Source: a virus. Taken from it: DNA of 34,091 nt. The notes below the pieces were generated by a model. It saw only the letters and a program-made list of their open reading frames with translations. It was not told where the DNA came from and did not search any database. The stretch is from positions 1-34,091 of IMG/VR virus record IMGVR_UViG_3300048839_000906; one strand, given 5' to 3'. Positions 7,364-14,824 of this stretch are shown here, in pieces. The position numbers and the translations under genes were made by a program. How positions within the stretch are numbered: position 1 is the first letter of the stretch; the number at the start of each line of letters is the position of its first letter.

Positions 7364-8193
7364 ATTCCACAGTAGCCTGTTTCGCAGTCGGTGTCAGTGT
7401 CCTCAAACAGGTCGAACAGTGTGGCCTGTTCGCCTACGGCCTGATCCAACGGCAAACAATCGCGGTGAATGTAGACCGGCGTGCCTCCGAGTGCTATGCG
7501 CTTTTCGTTTATTGCCCGTTCCATATCAACGGCGGCCTGAAATTGCTCAGGGTCATTGCGGCGCATTTCGATCCACTCTGTGCGCTTTGTGAACGGACAG
7601 AACCAGCACGCGGATTTGGCCGGCACGGGTAAGCCAGTAGATTCGATATAGGCCATTGCGTGAATGCGCGACAACTGAGCTTCAATCAGCGGATAGACAT
7701 ACAGCCTTTCAAAACCCCCCGCATCATGCCAGTCTTTGGGCTTGCGTTCGACTCGGTACGCTTCTTCAGTAGAGAAGCCGATGCCGAGTTCGACCCGCGC
7801 ATGACCTTGCAACTTAATCCAGTTATTGATCGGTTCAATTTTGAAGTTGGCTGTACAGACCTTACGAAATGGCATTTTCCCTTTTTGGTACACAGGGAAC
7901 CGCACCATTTTAGACTCGACGCCCATAATGTTCTGATACAGCGTCTCACCCGGCCTGATGTGCGTCACTTTCCGCACAATTTCCAAGCGCACGCCCGCTG
8001 ATTGCGCCAGCGGCAGAGCGACCTCATACAGATGCTTCAAAGTCGCCGGGTTTTCGCTGTCGTCTCCGACATTCGCCATGACAAACGCGTCAAACGGGTT
8101 AGGCAGTTCACCACGGGCTTGCATCGCCAGCACCGCAAACGACTGCACACCGCCGCCGTAACTAAAAACCCGGAATGCGTTAGTAGTAGTCAC
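7360..8193 (-). CDS. PP-loop ATP pyrophosphatase-family protein (PAPS reductase-like), 277 aa
   Basis: The frame is open further upstream, but the start is best placed at GTG 8191-8193, which overlaps the previous stop as GTGA. FSYGGGVQS (residues 10-18) is the PP-loop of the phosphoadenosine-phosphosulfate reductase superfamily. Cys residues at about 113 (KVCTANFK) and at 196 and 199 (ACWFCPF) fit a metal or Fe-S site seen in some members. Related phage proteins are annotated as PAPS reductase or DNA-thiolation-like (DndC), but no dnd partners are here. Adenylation or sulfur chemistry on nucleic acid or a small molecule is possible. The substrate is unknown. Confidence 0.8.
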   Translation of the reverse strand: MTTTNAFRVFSYGGGVQSFAVLAMQARGELPNPFDAFVMANVGDDSENPATLKHLYEVALPLAQSAGVRLEIVRKVTHIRPGETLYQNIMGVESKMVRFPVYQKGKMPFRKVCTANFKIEPINNWIKLQGHARVELGIGFSTEEAYRVERKPKDWHDAGGFERLYVYPLIEAQLSRIHAMAYIESTGLPVPAKSACWFCPFTKRTEWIEMRRNDPEQFQAAVDMERAINEKRIALGGTPVYIHRDCLPLDQAVGEQATLFDLFEDTDTDCETGYCGI

Positions 8194-8714
8194 GGCGCGT
8201 ACTCCACCGGCCAGACGTTCCAGGGGGCGACGTAACGGTTCGGTCTGTCCTGATAGGCTGAGTAGTCCACCTCGACCGCCCACGCCGATTGCTGAACGCT
8301 GGGCGCGTCATTCGACACGTACCAGCTACCGTCCTGGTTGCCGAAGTCCAGGAACAGCTTGGTTCCGGCAAGCCACCGAAACGACTTGCTGACCGTCAGC
8401 CCGTTACAGCCGGTCACCACGCCGCCCTCTCTGATCTGCGCGCCCGGCGATACCAGATCGGTGCGGTGATGACCAATGGCGTCCATCACCATCGCCGATG
8501 CGACCAGCAGCGTGTCCAGCGCCGGGGCGGGCAGTCCCAGCACCGCGCCCTCAATCTCCAGAGCCATCAGATCGAATCCACCAACGACCGCCACATTGCT
8601 GCGGAACGTCGAGACTCGCGCCAGTTGGCCGCTGGTCGGCAGGGCAGCCATCTCCATGCGCGCCCCGGCCTTGCGGATGTTCAGCGGGTGACTTGTCAGG
8701 TTCACAAATTGCAT
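8190..8714 (-). CDS. Conserved phage protein of unknown function, 174 aa
   Basis: The start FVNLTSHPLNI and the later G-Q-L-A-R-V, G-L-P-A-P and T-D-L-V-S-P-G motifs match from memory a common uncharacterised phage/bacterial family of about 100 residues. Here a C-terminal extension (about residues 120-174) rich in aromatic residues is added. The exact shared leader AACGAAAGGACAAAC lies 3 bases before ATG. Its stop overlaps the PP-loop gene's GTG. No catalytic motif is seen. Confidence 0.75.
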   Translation of the reverse strand: MQFVNLTSHPLNIRKAGARMEMAALPTSGQLARVSTFRSNVAVVGGFDLMALEIEGAVLGLPAPALDTLLVASAMVMDAIGHHRTDLVSPGAQIREGGVVTGCNGLTVSKSFRWLAGTKLFLDFGNQDGSWYVSNDAPSVQQSAWAVEVDYSAYQDRPNRYVAPWNVWPVEYAP

Positions 8715-8892
8715 TCAGTTTGTCCTTTCGTTCGGTCTCGGATAGGGTGAGGAGGGCGGCATCCACAGCGGCCTCAAGGCGCACGATCTGCGCCGGGTCG
8801 TCGTCGATGCCCTTGACGTAACGCCACCAGCCGCCCCGGTAGGCATCCGAGGCGGCGCGGGCGGCTTGGCGGGCGGCGGGGAGGGTGGTCAT
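8551..8892 (-). CDS. Hypothetical protein, 113 aa, with a long overlap into the next gene
   Basis: ATG overlaps the upstream TGA (ATGA), and residues 1-58 look like an ordinary soluble helical protein (ARQAARAASDAYRGGWWRYV). After that, the frame runs 164 bases inside the next gene, where the residues look low-complexity. Either the overlap is real, or a stop has been lost by a recent frameshift or a base error. The first half is the credible part. Function unknown. Confidence 0.45.
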   Translation of the reverse strand: MTTLPAARQAARAASDAYRGGWWRYVKGIDDDPAQIVRLEAAVDAALLTLSETERKDKLNAICEPDKSPAEHPQGRGAHGDGCPADQRPTGASLDVPQQCGGRWWIRSDGSGD

Positions 8893-9293
8893 TCATCCGC
8901 CTCTCTGTGATGGCGATGCGACCGCGTGACCACACGCGACAGACCGCCGAAATTCGCCCGGCTCGGCTCACCGGCACTGAACTGGCGCGGCTGCATTGGC
9001 GCGTGGCTGGCGGCGTAAGCGCTCAGGCGGCGCGACAGGCCGCTGACTGCTGGGGGGCTGTCGCTGAAGGTCAGCATGACCGTGCCACCGAACCATGTCA
9101 TGGCCTCGGCCACCCACACGCCCGCGCCGATCAGCAGCGCCCGCACTTCGTCGGGCGTCGCATCAATGGCGACAATCGCCACCGGACGCCCGTTGCCATT
9201 CAGCCGGACGCGCACAGCGCTCCGACCGAGATTGAAGCCGCCCAGCGCGTCGCTGATACGGCCTCCCAACACCTGCACTTCGATTGCGTTCAT
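8889..9293 (-). CDS. Hypothetical protein, 134 aa
   Basis: The start is ATG 9291-9293, behind GTTTGTCCTTT read as AAAGGACAAAC; longer upstream starts run through the promoter and are rejected. Residues 1-85 show alternating beta-type hydrophobics (AVRVRLNG; PVAIVAIDATPDEVRALL), possibly a small alpha/beta fold. The C-terminus is basic (RSHRHHREAD). It is the first gene after promoter 9328-9355. Function unknown. Confidence 0.72.
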   Translation of the reverse strand: MNAIEVQVLGGRISDALGGFNLGRSAVRVRLNGNGRPVAIVAIDATPDEVRALLIGAGVWVAEAMTWFGGTVMLTFSDSPPAVSGLSRRLSAYAASHAPMQPRQFSAGEPSRANFGGLSRVVTRSHRHHREADE

Positions 9294-9327
9294 TTCCGTT
9301 TGTCCTTTGCGCCTCAGCGATACCCTG

Positions 9328-9355
9328 ATTATACGGGTTTCGCGCCTTAAGTCAA
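9328..9355 (-). promoter_or_regulatory. Sigma70-type early promoter, copy 2 of a shared family
   Basis: The minus strand reads TTGACT, a 16-bp spacer, then a perfect TATAAT. The -35 sits in the shared block TACCTATTGAC (9351-9361). It lies between the terminase large-subunit stop and the 134-residue gene. Confidence 0.85.
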
Positions 9356-9364
9356 TAGGTACAC

Positions 9365-10801
9365 TCATCGACGCGGCGTGCCATACCTCAGCGCGGCGTG
9401 CCAGGCCAGCGCCAGCGCCACGACCGTATCGCCGTGGCCGGTCTGATCGCGCGGGCTTTCGACCGTCCAGCCTTTCGAGGTCTGCTTGGCAGTGGCGGCG
9501 CGCAGCTCGTGGATCAGCACCGGGTCGTTCAGCAGGCGCAGGCCGTTCTCGTGAATTCCGGCGTACAGGTCGCTCATGACTGGCGGCTTGCTGGTGGGCG
9601 TCATGTCGAACGACCAAATGGCGGCCTTGACCTCTGCCGTGCCCGCCTCGTTCCTGAGCGCCTCAATCTCCGAACCGCCCATGCTGTTGCGCTCGGCGTA
9701 GACCAATTCGACGTTCCACTTGCGGAGGCGCGCCAGCACGCGCTGGCGAATTTCCTGCCAGGGCAGTTTGTTGACGCGCAGCAGATCGACCACCGCCCGC
9801 TCGGTCGCATCGGCGATTACCAACGCCGTGTAGTCCTGCTGCTGACCGAAGTCCAGCCCGCCGACGTAGCGGTGATCCTTGTTCGGTTCGGCGTTGGCCG
9901 GGGCGGTGATGGCGTGGCTGAACTCGCCAAAGTAACCCACGCCGGAATGCACGAAACAGGTCAGCGGGTCTTCCGGGTAAGCCTGCTTGAATTCGTGGCG
10001 CAGTTCGCGCTGCTTGCGCCGCCGGAACTTGATTTGCTCAGGCGTCAGGCCGTTGGCCTCGACCAGCGCCCGCTCCTCGTCATCGTAGGTCAGCACTTCG
10101 CCCGGCTCTAAGGCGTCGGCATACTCCGCCGCCCACCACCACGGGAAGAAGTGCAGCGTGTAATCGGCGTCGCCGTCGAGCGCCTGCATACATCGCTCAT
10201 ACCACCAGCCCGTCGCGCCGTTGGCCGTGGACTCCATCGGTTTCCAGTAAGCCGCCTCCGCCGCCTGCCCTGCGCCGTCGAGAATGCGCGTCGGGTCAGT
10301 CCAGTAAGCCACCTCGGAGGGATGCCACACGTCCCATGTGCCAGAGCGCCCGGTGTTGACGCTGCCCGCCGTGCCGATCACCCACCGGCTGCCATTGTCA
10401 AACCGGATGGTGGTCGCGTTGTCGATAATCCGCTTGGGCTTGAGGATGTGCCGACCGTCGGCAACGACCACCTCCGGCAGACTGTCGTACATGCGCTTCA
10501 CCATGTCGCGCACGTTCTCGGTGTTCTTGTGACTGTCAATCATCGTCAGGATGCGCGTGGGCTTGGTGAGCGCGATACGCAGGCTTTCAGCCACCAGTGC
10601 TGTCGTCATGCCCATCTGCCGGGCTTTCAGGATCAGGTCAGCCCCGCGCCGGGCTTTGCGCCGGTGGGCAAAGTAGGCCGCCTGCGCCTGGTTGTGCTTC
10701 AGCCTGACAAGCCGCCCCTGCTTGTCCATGATGGTCAGCAGTCGGGCAAACTGCCCTGGGTCGCTCAGCGCCGCCTGCAGGCGCGCCAACTCACTCGCCA
10801 T
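9365..10801 (-). CDS. terL: Terminase large subunit (ATPase/nuclease)
   Basis: This 478-residue DNA-packaging motor docks on the portal, pumps DNA and cuts it. The N-terminal ATPase has a variant Walker A, KARQMGMTT (59-67), and a Walker B-like stretch, WHPSEVAY with E163. The C-terminal RNase H-fold nuclease shows D317 (GGLDFG), E370 (VYAERN) and D458 (GHGDTVVALALA). All key acids are present and the length is ordinary. The start overlaps the small-subunit gene by 11 bases. It lies far from the portal, beyond a string of accessory genes, which is unusual but seen in some phages. Confidence 0.95.
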   Translation of the reverse strand: MASELARLQAALSDPGQFARLLTIMDKQGRLVRLKHNQAQAAYFAHRRKARRGADLILKARQMGMTTALVAESLRIALTKPTRILTMIDSHKNTENVRDMVKRMYDSLPEVVVADGRHILKPKRIIDNATTIRFDNGSRWVIGTAGSVNTGRSGTWDVWHPSEVAYWTDPTRILDGAGQAAEAAYWKPMESTANGATGWWYERCMQALDGDADYTLHFFPWWWAAEYADALEPGEVLTYDDEERALVEANGLTPEQIKFRRRKQRELRHEFKQAYPEDPLTCFVHSGVGYFGEFSHAITAPANAEPNKDHRYVGGLDFGQQQDYTALVIADATERAVVDLLRVNKLPWQEIRQRVLARLRKWNVELVYAERNSMGGSEIEALRNEAGTAEVKAAIWSFDMTPTSKPPVMSDLYAGIHENGLRLLNDPVLIHELRAATAKQTSKGWTVESPRDQTGHGDTVVALALAWHAALRYGTPRR

Positions 10802-11240
10802 CGCCGTCCACTTCGGCCAGCAGTTCGCTGAAGGTGGTCATCTTGACGGTGGCCTCGACCTGCGACTTAACGGGCGCGTCGAGGCCGAGCAGCTTGGCGC
10901 GGCGTTCGATGATGCGCGTGAGCTGCTGAGTCAGTCGGGCGATGCCCTCGGTGTTTTCGTCGTCGGCCTTCTCAAGTGCCTGATGCAGGCGCTGTTCCAG
11001 TTCGTCGAGCTTGTCCAGTTCTTGGGCGCGCAAGGTTTCAGCGCCGTCAAGCTTGAGCTTTGCCAGTTCGTTGAAAGCATCATAGACGTACTGGCGCGCC
11101 AATGGCTCAGACACGCCCAAGCGCTCGGCGATCACGCGGTGCGTCAAGCCCTGCCGACGCAGTTCCAGCGCCATAATTCGGCGCTTCTCCGCCTTGATCT
11201 TTGATGCGTCGTTGTGTGCTTTTGCCTTTTGGCGCGCCAC
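10791..11240 (-). CDS. terS: Terminase small subunit
   Basis: A 149-residue DNA-binding protein that selects phage DNA for packaging. The N-terminus is basic. Residues about 33-50 (THRVIAERLGVSEPLARQYV) look like a helix-turn-helix. The centre is a coiled coil, and the closing IIERRAKLLGLDAP is typical of small terminases. The start is GTG behind TAGGGGG. An extended -10-like TGATACAAT lies just upstream and could add transcription; that is weak evidence. Confidence 0.85.
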   Translation of the reverse strand: MARQKAKAHNDASKIKAEKRRIMALELRRQGLTHRVIAERLGVSEPLARQYVYDAFNELAKLKLDGAETLRAQELDKLDELEQRLHQALEKADDENTEGIARLTQQLTRIIERRAKLLGLDAPVKSQVEATVKMTTFSELLAEVDGDGE

Positions 11241-11282
11241 TGCGTCCCCCTATCATCAGAATTGCTTATACCTGAAATTGTA

Positions 11283-11504
11283 TCAGAGACCGCCGCGCCG
11301 CTCCGATTCAGCCCGCGCCAGGTCGAGAACCTCGCCATCCTCGCGGATACTGTCGGCAATCGACAAGGCGCGGCTCGATCCCGGCATGGCGTACTTCAGG
11401 CTGATTTGCAGGTTGGTCAGGCCGGTCTGAAGGCGCTCGATCAGCGCCCGCAGTTCGTCGTCGGTCATGGTCGGCAAGGTCATTGCCCAGAGCTGCCCGT
11501 TCAT
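11283..11504 (-). CDS. Hypothetical protein, 73 aa
   Basis: A small acidic helical protein (TDDELRALIERLQTGLTNLQ is helix-like). Its ATG overlaps the helicase TGA (ATGA), so it belongs to the replication operon. Function unknown; a later Met at residue 8 is an alternative start. Confidence 0.65.
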   Translation of the reverse strand: MNGQLWAMTLPTMTDDELRALIERLQTGLTNLQISLKYAMPGSSRALSIADSIREDGEVLDLARAESERRGGL

Positions 11505-12943
11505 CGGTCGGCCTCGGTGGGGCGGTCGCTGTAGTGCGGCGCGCTGTGGCCGTTGCGGTAAGGCTTGCGGGTCGTGCTGCTGGCCTGCGCCGGGCGGTTG
11601 TCGGAGGCCACGTCCACAAATAGCTTGTACATGCCGTGGAAGCCCACGCGTGCCGTGCCGGTCGGCCCGTGCCGGTTCTTCAGGACGATCATCTGCGTAT
11701 CAATCAGGCCGGGGTTCTGCTGCTGGCTGTCGTGGTCGTTGTGAATGGCGATCACCACGTCCGAGTCTTCCTCAATCGCGCCAGTGTCCTTGAGGGTTTC
11801 GAGCGTCGGCACGCTCGCGCCCTCGCGGTTGATCTGCGTCGCCATGAATATGACGGCGTTGGTTTCCACCGCAAGCTGCTTGGCCTCGGTCATGATGTGC
11901 GCCATGCGGAGGCGCGTGCCAGAGTCGCCACTGAATGCCTGACGGGTGCGAATGAGCTTCAGGTAGTCGAACATGATGAACTTGACGCCCTGCTCACGAT
12001 GCACCTTGAGGATTTTGTTGACCATATCCTCCCAGTACATGGTGCGGTCGTCGATGTCGATGTTCAGCTTTGCCATTTCGCCGTAGTGCCTGACGTAGCG
12101 CGCCATGACCTCCGGACTCATGCGCCCTTTCCGCAGATCGTCCAAGGGAATACGGCACTCCTGAGCCATCATCGCATCGACCACCTGAGGTACGGGCATC
12201 TCGCGGGTGAACAGCAGCAGCGGCGCGCCGGGGTCTTTCTTGGCATAGAAGCGGGCTGCGGCGTGCAGGATCGACGACTTGCCTTTGCCCGGTCGTCCGG
12301 CCCAGGTCACGACCGACTGGTCATAGATTTGACCCATGACGGCCTCCAGACCCACCAGCGGCAACTGATGCGAACCCTCCGAGATCGACAAGCCCTGACG
12401 CTGGCGCTCTGCCGCCGCTTCAATCCGGCTGAACTGGGCGTCAAGGTGCGCCTCGAACGGCACAGAGTCGGCACTGACCACACTGCGCGCCATGACGGTT
12501 TTGTACTGAGCGTCGATCTGCGGGAGGCTCTGCTCCAGGCCGACCGCTTCATTGAGCGCGGCGTCCCGGATGCTATCGGCCAGGCGTGCCATGTGGCGGC
12601 GCTTGGAGGCCACAGCGACCACCTGGGCATAGACCTGCGTGTGCATGGCCGTGCCCAGCGAGTTACCCAGTTGCACCAGGTAGGCCGGGCCACCCAGCGC
12701 GGCGAGCGTGCCTTTCTTTTCGAGGTAATCAGCCACCATGAGAATGTCGGTGGGTTGCCCGGCGTGGTGCAGATCCAAAATGGCGGCATAGAGCTGCTTG
12801 TGACGCAGCATGAACATATCGTCGGGCTGAATGATGGTCTTGACGATATCGATGTACGACGGGTCGATCATCAGACCGGCAAGCACGGCTTGTTCGGCCT
12901 CGTGACTGTAAGGCGGTTGGACGGGTGCGTTTTGGGCGTTCAC
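11501..12943 (-). CDS. dnaB: Replicative DNA helicase, DnaB family
   Basis: This 480-residue helicase unwinds the replication fork. The N-terminal DnaB domain is clear (HEAEQAVLAGLMIDP at 14-28; LYAAILDL). The C-terminal RecA-like motor has Walker A GRPGKGKS (216-223), the FTREM motif with a likely catalytic E248, and Walker B FIMFDYL with D326. It ends in a basic low-complexity tail. The start is GTG overlapping the initiator gene's stop (GTGA) behind GAGAGGA. No primase fusion and no DNA polymerase are visible, so host replication enzymes are presumably recruited. Confidence 0.93.
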   Translation of the reverse strand: MNAQNAPVQPPYSHEAEQAVLAGLMIDPSYIDIVKTIIQPDDMFMLRHKQLYAAILDLHHAGQPTDILMVADYLEKKGTLAALGGPAYLVQLGNSLGTAMHTQVYAQVVAVASKRRHMARLADSIRDAALNEAVGLEQSLPQIDAQYKTVMARSVVSADSVPFEAHLDAQFSRIEAAAERQRQGLSISEGSHQLPLVGLEAVMGQIYDQSVVTWAGRPGKGKSSILHAAARFYAKKDPGAPLLLFTREMPVPQVVDAMMAQECRIPLDDLRKGRMSPEVMARYVRHYGEMAKLNIDIDDRTMYWEDMVNKILKVHREQGVKFIMFDYLKLIRTRQAFSGDSGTRLRMAHIMTEAKQLAVETNAVIFMATQINREGASVPTLETLKDTGAIEEDSDVVIAIHNDHDSQQQNPGLIDTQMIVLKNRHGPTGTARVGFHGMYKLFVDVASDNRPAQASSTTRKPYRNGHSAPHYSDRPTEADR

Positions 12944-13881
12944 GAAAGTTCCTCTCGGAGTTGGTCAGGGTCAGCTTCACGGAGAGCGGGCTTGCCGGTC
13001 TTGCGAGGTTGCTGCTGGGCCAGCCATTCAGGCGCGAACTTCGCCAGAGCATTCACGCTGAATGTCCCCCAGCCCTGCCTGCGACACCATGCGTAGAGCG
13101 GTCGCACGTCCTCAGGATGGTACTGCGCGGCCTTGAGTTCGGCGGCAGCCATGCCGATCTGCTTGGCGAGGCGCTTGGTCAGTCGCTCCGGGTCATAGCC
13201 GAATGCCTCGACGATGGCATCGAACATCAGATTGCGCGGAGTCGGTTTCGGTTCAGGCTTGGGCTTTGGAGCGGTCTGCGCTTTGGACTTGGTTGCTGGT
13301 TTCGGCGCGGCTGCTTTGACGGGCTGTGCCGGTTTCTGCGGTGTGTGTACCGGCGCGTCAGCGGCGGTGAGCGGTAGAACGTACGCCTCAAAGTCGGTCA
13401 GCTCGTCGTCTGTCGGTAGATCGGTGCTTTTGGATTTCGCGCCGGTAATCTTTTCTTTTATCTCTCCTGTACCACTCTCGTATATGTATACGTGCGGCTT
13501 TTCCGTATCCGGCTTTTCCGTATCCGGCTTTTCAGGAAGTGGACTTTCAACGACGCGCTGCTCGTAAAAGACATACGTGCTGCTGACCACGCGCTTCTTT
13601 TCGTCCCGCTCGATCACAAGTTGAACATAACCGGCGGCGCGCAGCTCGCGCAGAATGCTATACACCTTGTCGCGCCCCGCACCCACTCGCTTGCGGAGGT
13701 CGGTCACATTGACCTCCCAGTTGTCGGGTCGTGAAAGAACCTCTGTCAACAGACCCAGCGCCTGGTAACTGATAAGCCGGTCTTGAGCAGTCTCGCGGCT
13801 GATTTGGACAAAACGGTAATCTGGCAGTCGGGGAGCGCGTCGGATACGCGCTTTGCTGCTCGATTCTGAGTTCGCGGTCAT
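12940..13881 (-). CDS. Replication initiator / helicase-loader-like protein, winged helix
   Basis: This 313-residue protein has an N-terminal winged-helix domain (about 15-105; QALGLLTEVLSRPDNWEVNV, GAGRDKVYSILRELRAAGY). A Pro/Lys-rich disordered linker (about 115-220) follows, then a C-terminal helical domain (about 220-290, FDAIVEAFGYDPERLTKRL) like those of DnaD/phage initiator proteins. It immediately precedes the DnaB gene and overlaps it, the usual arrangement for an origin-binding protein that loads the helicase. The linker contains a short in-frame repeat, EKPDT twice, whose DNA may be part of the origin. The start overlaps the upstream stop. Confidence 0.8.
   Translation of the reverse strand: MTANSESSSKARIRRAPRLPDYRFVQISRETAQDRLISYQALGLLTEVLSRPDNWEVNVTDLRKRVGAGRDKVYSILRELRAAGYVQLVIERDEKKRVVSSTYVFYEQRVVESPLPEKPDTEKPDTEKPHVYIYESGTGEIKEKITGAKSKSTDLPTDDELTDFEAYVLPLTAADAPVHTPQKPAQPVKAAAPKPATKSKAQTAPKPKPEPKPTPRNLMFDAIVEAFGYDPERLTKRLAKQIGMAAAELKAAQYHPEDVRPLYAWCRRQGWGTFSVNALAKFAPEWLAQQQPRKTGKPALREADPDQLREELS
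13447..13532. other. Candidate replication origin inside the initiator gene
   Basis: An AT-rich patch (13447-13492, for example CTTTTCTTTTATC and TATATGTATA) in a GC-rich genome adjoins 2.5 tandem copies of a 15-bp unit, CGGCTTTTCCGTATC (13495-13532). Repeats beside an AT-rich segment within the initiator gene recall the lambda O/ori arrangement. This is an inference; the same bases also encode the initiator's linker. Confidence 0.35.
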
Positions 13882-14177
13882 TCCTCACCGCCTTCGCCAA
13901 TGACCTTGATGTGCAGGGTGTCGCCCTTTTGACGCAGATACCCTGCGTCGATCAGTTCAGCAAAAGCCGGTTGCAGGTCGGCAGACGGCACGCCTAGCAG
14001 GTTCGCCAGATAGCTATGCTCGAATGAGAATTCGGTCATGTCCCCCAGCATGTACCACGCGAGGCGCACATAAATGCCCAGCGCCAGCGCGCTGACACTC
14101 TTGTCGGCGACCACTTCGGTGCTGAGGGTTAGGGAATACTTGCGCGACTTCTTCGATGTGTCGGGGCTACTCGTCAT
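13878..14177 (-). CDS. Small winged-helix protein, 99 aa, beside the initiator
   Basis: The best start is ATG 14175-14177 behind GAGAGGGGCGG; the frame is open upstream but that part is untranslated leader. Residues about 25-90 (ALALGIYVRLAWYMLGD, YLANLLGV, AFAELIDAGYLRQ) look like a winged-helix domain like that of the initiator N-terminus. It ends 4 bases into the initiator start (overlap). It may be a partner or regulator of initiation. Confidence 0.7.
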   Translation of the reverse strand: MTSSPDTSKKSRKYSLTLSTEVVADKSVSALALGIYVRLAWYMLGDMTEFSFEHSYLANLLGVPSADLQPAFAELIDAGYLRQKGDTLHIKVIGEGGEE

Positions 14178-14266
14178 GACCGCCCCTCTCTTTCTGCGCT
14201 GGGCGCACTGGGGCTTGTCATGGACGGACTGTGAGGGTATACTTCGGGGCATAAACGTGCGCGCAT
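14174..14266 (-). CDS. Possible 30-residue leader peptide
   Basis: ATG 14264-14266 follows a near-perfect GGAGGTGA, and its TGA overlaps the next ATG (ATGA), giving a 30-residue peptide (MRARLCPEVYPHSPSMTSPS...). The strong ribosome site argues for translation. It may set up translation of the replication genes. Confidence 0.45.
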   Translation of the reverse strand: MRARLCPEVYPHSPSMTSPSAPSAEREGRS

Positions 14267-14287
14267 GGTCACCTCCATCGCACATGG

Positions 14288-14326
14288 AGCCTGTTTGGGA
14301 AGCCACCCCCAGCAGGCTTTTTCTTT
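14288..14326 (+). terminator. Hairpin with T-run on the plus strand, upstream of the leader peptide
   Basis: A 6-bp stem AGCCTG/CAGGCT with a long loop is followed on the plus strand by TTTTTCTTT. It would stop rightward (antisense) transcription. On the minus strand it is preceded, not followed, by the A/T run. Confidence 0.4.
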
Positions 14327-14337
14327 CGATAGACTGC

Positions 14338-14366
14338 ATTGTAATCCAGACTAGCCCGGCATTCAA
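14338..14366 (-). promoter_or_regulatory. Sigma70-type promoter for the replication operon
   Basis: The minus strand reads TTGAAT, a 17-bp spacer and TACAAT. It sits after the HTH regulator gene and upstream of the small leader peptide and winged-helix gene. The leader between start site and ATG 14177 would be about 150 bases. Confidence 0.65.
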
Positions 14367-14377
14367 CCGCCGAACTT

Positions 14378-14411
14378 GCCCCGCGCCTCGATTGACGCGG
14401 GGCTTTTTGTT
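14378..14411 (+). terminator. Strong hairpin with T-run on the plus strand
   Basis: An 8-bp stem GCCCCGCG/CGCGGGGC with a 10-base loop is followed on the plus strand by TTTTTGTT. It lies just after the HTH regulator gene but its T-run faces away from that gene's transcription. It may still act as a weak minus-strand hairpin. Confidence 0.6.
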
Positions 14412-14413
14412 GG

Positions 14414-14734
14414 TCAGCGCGCCCGCTTCTCCGGGTGCAGAGTAAAATAAACTTTGTGACGCTTGATGCCCAGTTGCCGGGCAATCTCGCCGTTGCCCAT
14501 GCCCTGCGCGGCAAGCTGCCGGATGCGCTCGTTCAGTTCGGGATCGCCGTCAATGGACTTGCGCGGCGCGCCAGCACGAGCCAGGGCGTGGCTGATGTAG
14601 CTGGGAGAGACGCCGTAGTGCCGGGCCATCGCGCCCTGACTCGGATACGACTTGACGAAGGTCAGGACGAACTCCGGCAGGGTCATGCCCATGCGGTCGG
14701 CCTCCTGGCGCAGCGTGCGGGTGTTGTTGGACAT
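14414..14734 (-). CDS. HTH DNA-binding regulator, 106 aa
   Basis: Two helix-turn-helix-like segments are visible. The first is at about residues 33-53 (QGAMARHYGVSPSYISHAL); the second is at about 78-97 (NGEIARQLGIKRHKVYF). The start MSNNTRTLRQEADRMGM has AAGGAG upstream. It is a single gene flanked by hairpins on both sides, with a promoter right after it. A role as a transcription regulator of the phage is inferred; a second small-terminase-like role cannot be excluded. Confidence 0.75.
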   Translation of the reverse strand: MSNNTRTLRQEADRMGMTLPEFVLTFVKSYPSQGAMARHYGVSPSYISHALARAGAPRKSIDGDPELNERIRQLAAQGMGNGEIARQLGIKRHKVYFTLHPEKRAR

Positions 14735-14783
14735 TGATTGCTCCTTGATTCGGGTGTAAGATCGGGTTGTTGAGAGCCACCCG

Positions 14784-14821
14784 AAACAGCCGCCCCGACG
14801 CAGAGGCGGCTGTTTTCTTTT
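14784..14821 (+). terminator. Strong hairpin between exonuclease and regulator genes, T-run on the plus strand
   Basis: An 11-bp stem, AAACAGCCGCC/GGCGGCTGTTT, has a 10-base loop and is followed on the plus strand by TCTTTT. On the minus strand it directly follows the exonuclease stop, but the tail there is only TTTCGGG, so termination in that direction would be weak. Confidence 0.55.
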
Positions 14822-14824
14822 GGA

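Noticed and set aside
11636-13096. A 486-codon plus-strand frame
   Set aside because: It lies opposite the DnaB helicase and initiator genes, both with clear motifs.
13495-13532. CRISPR-like repeat
   Set aside because: The repeat is tandem without spacers and is in frame inside a coding linker.
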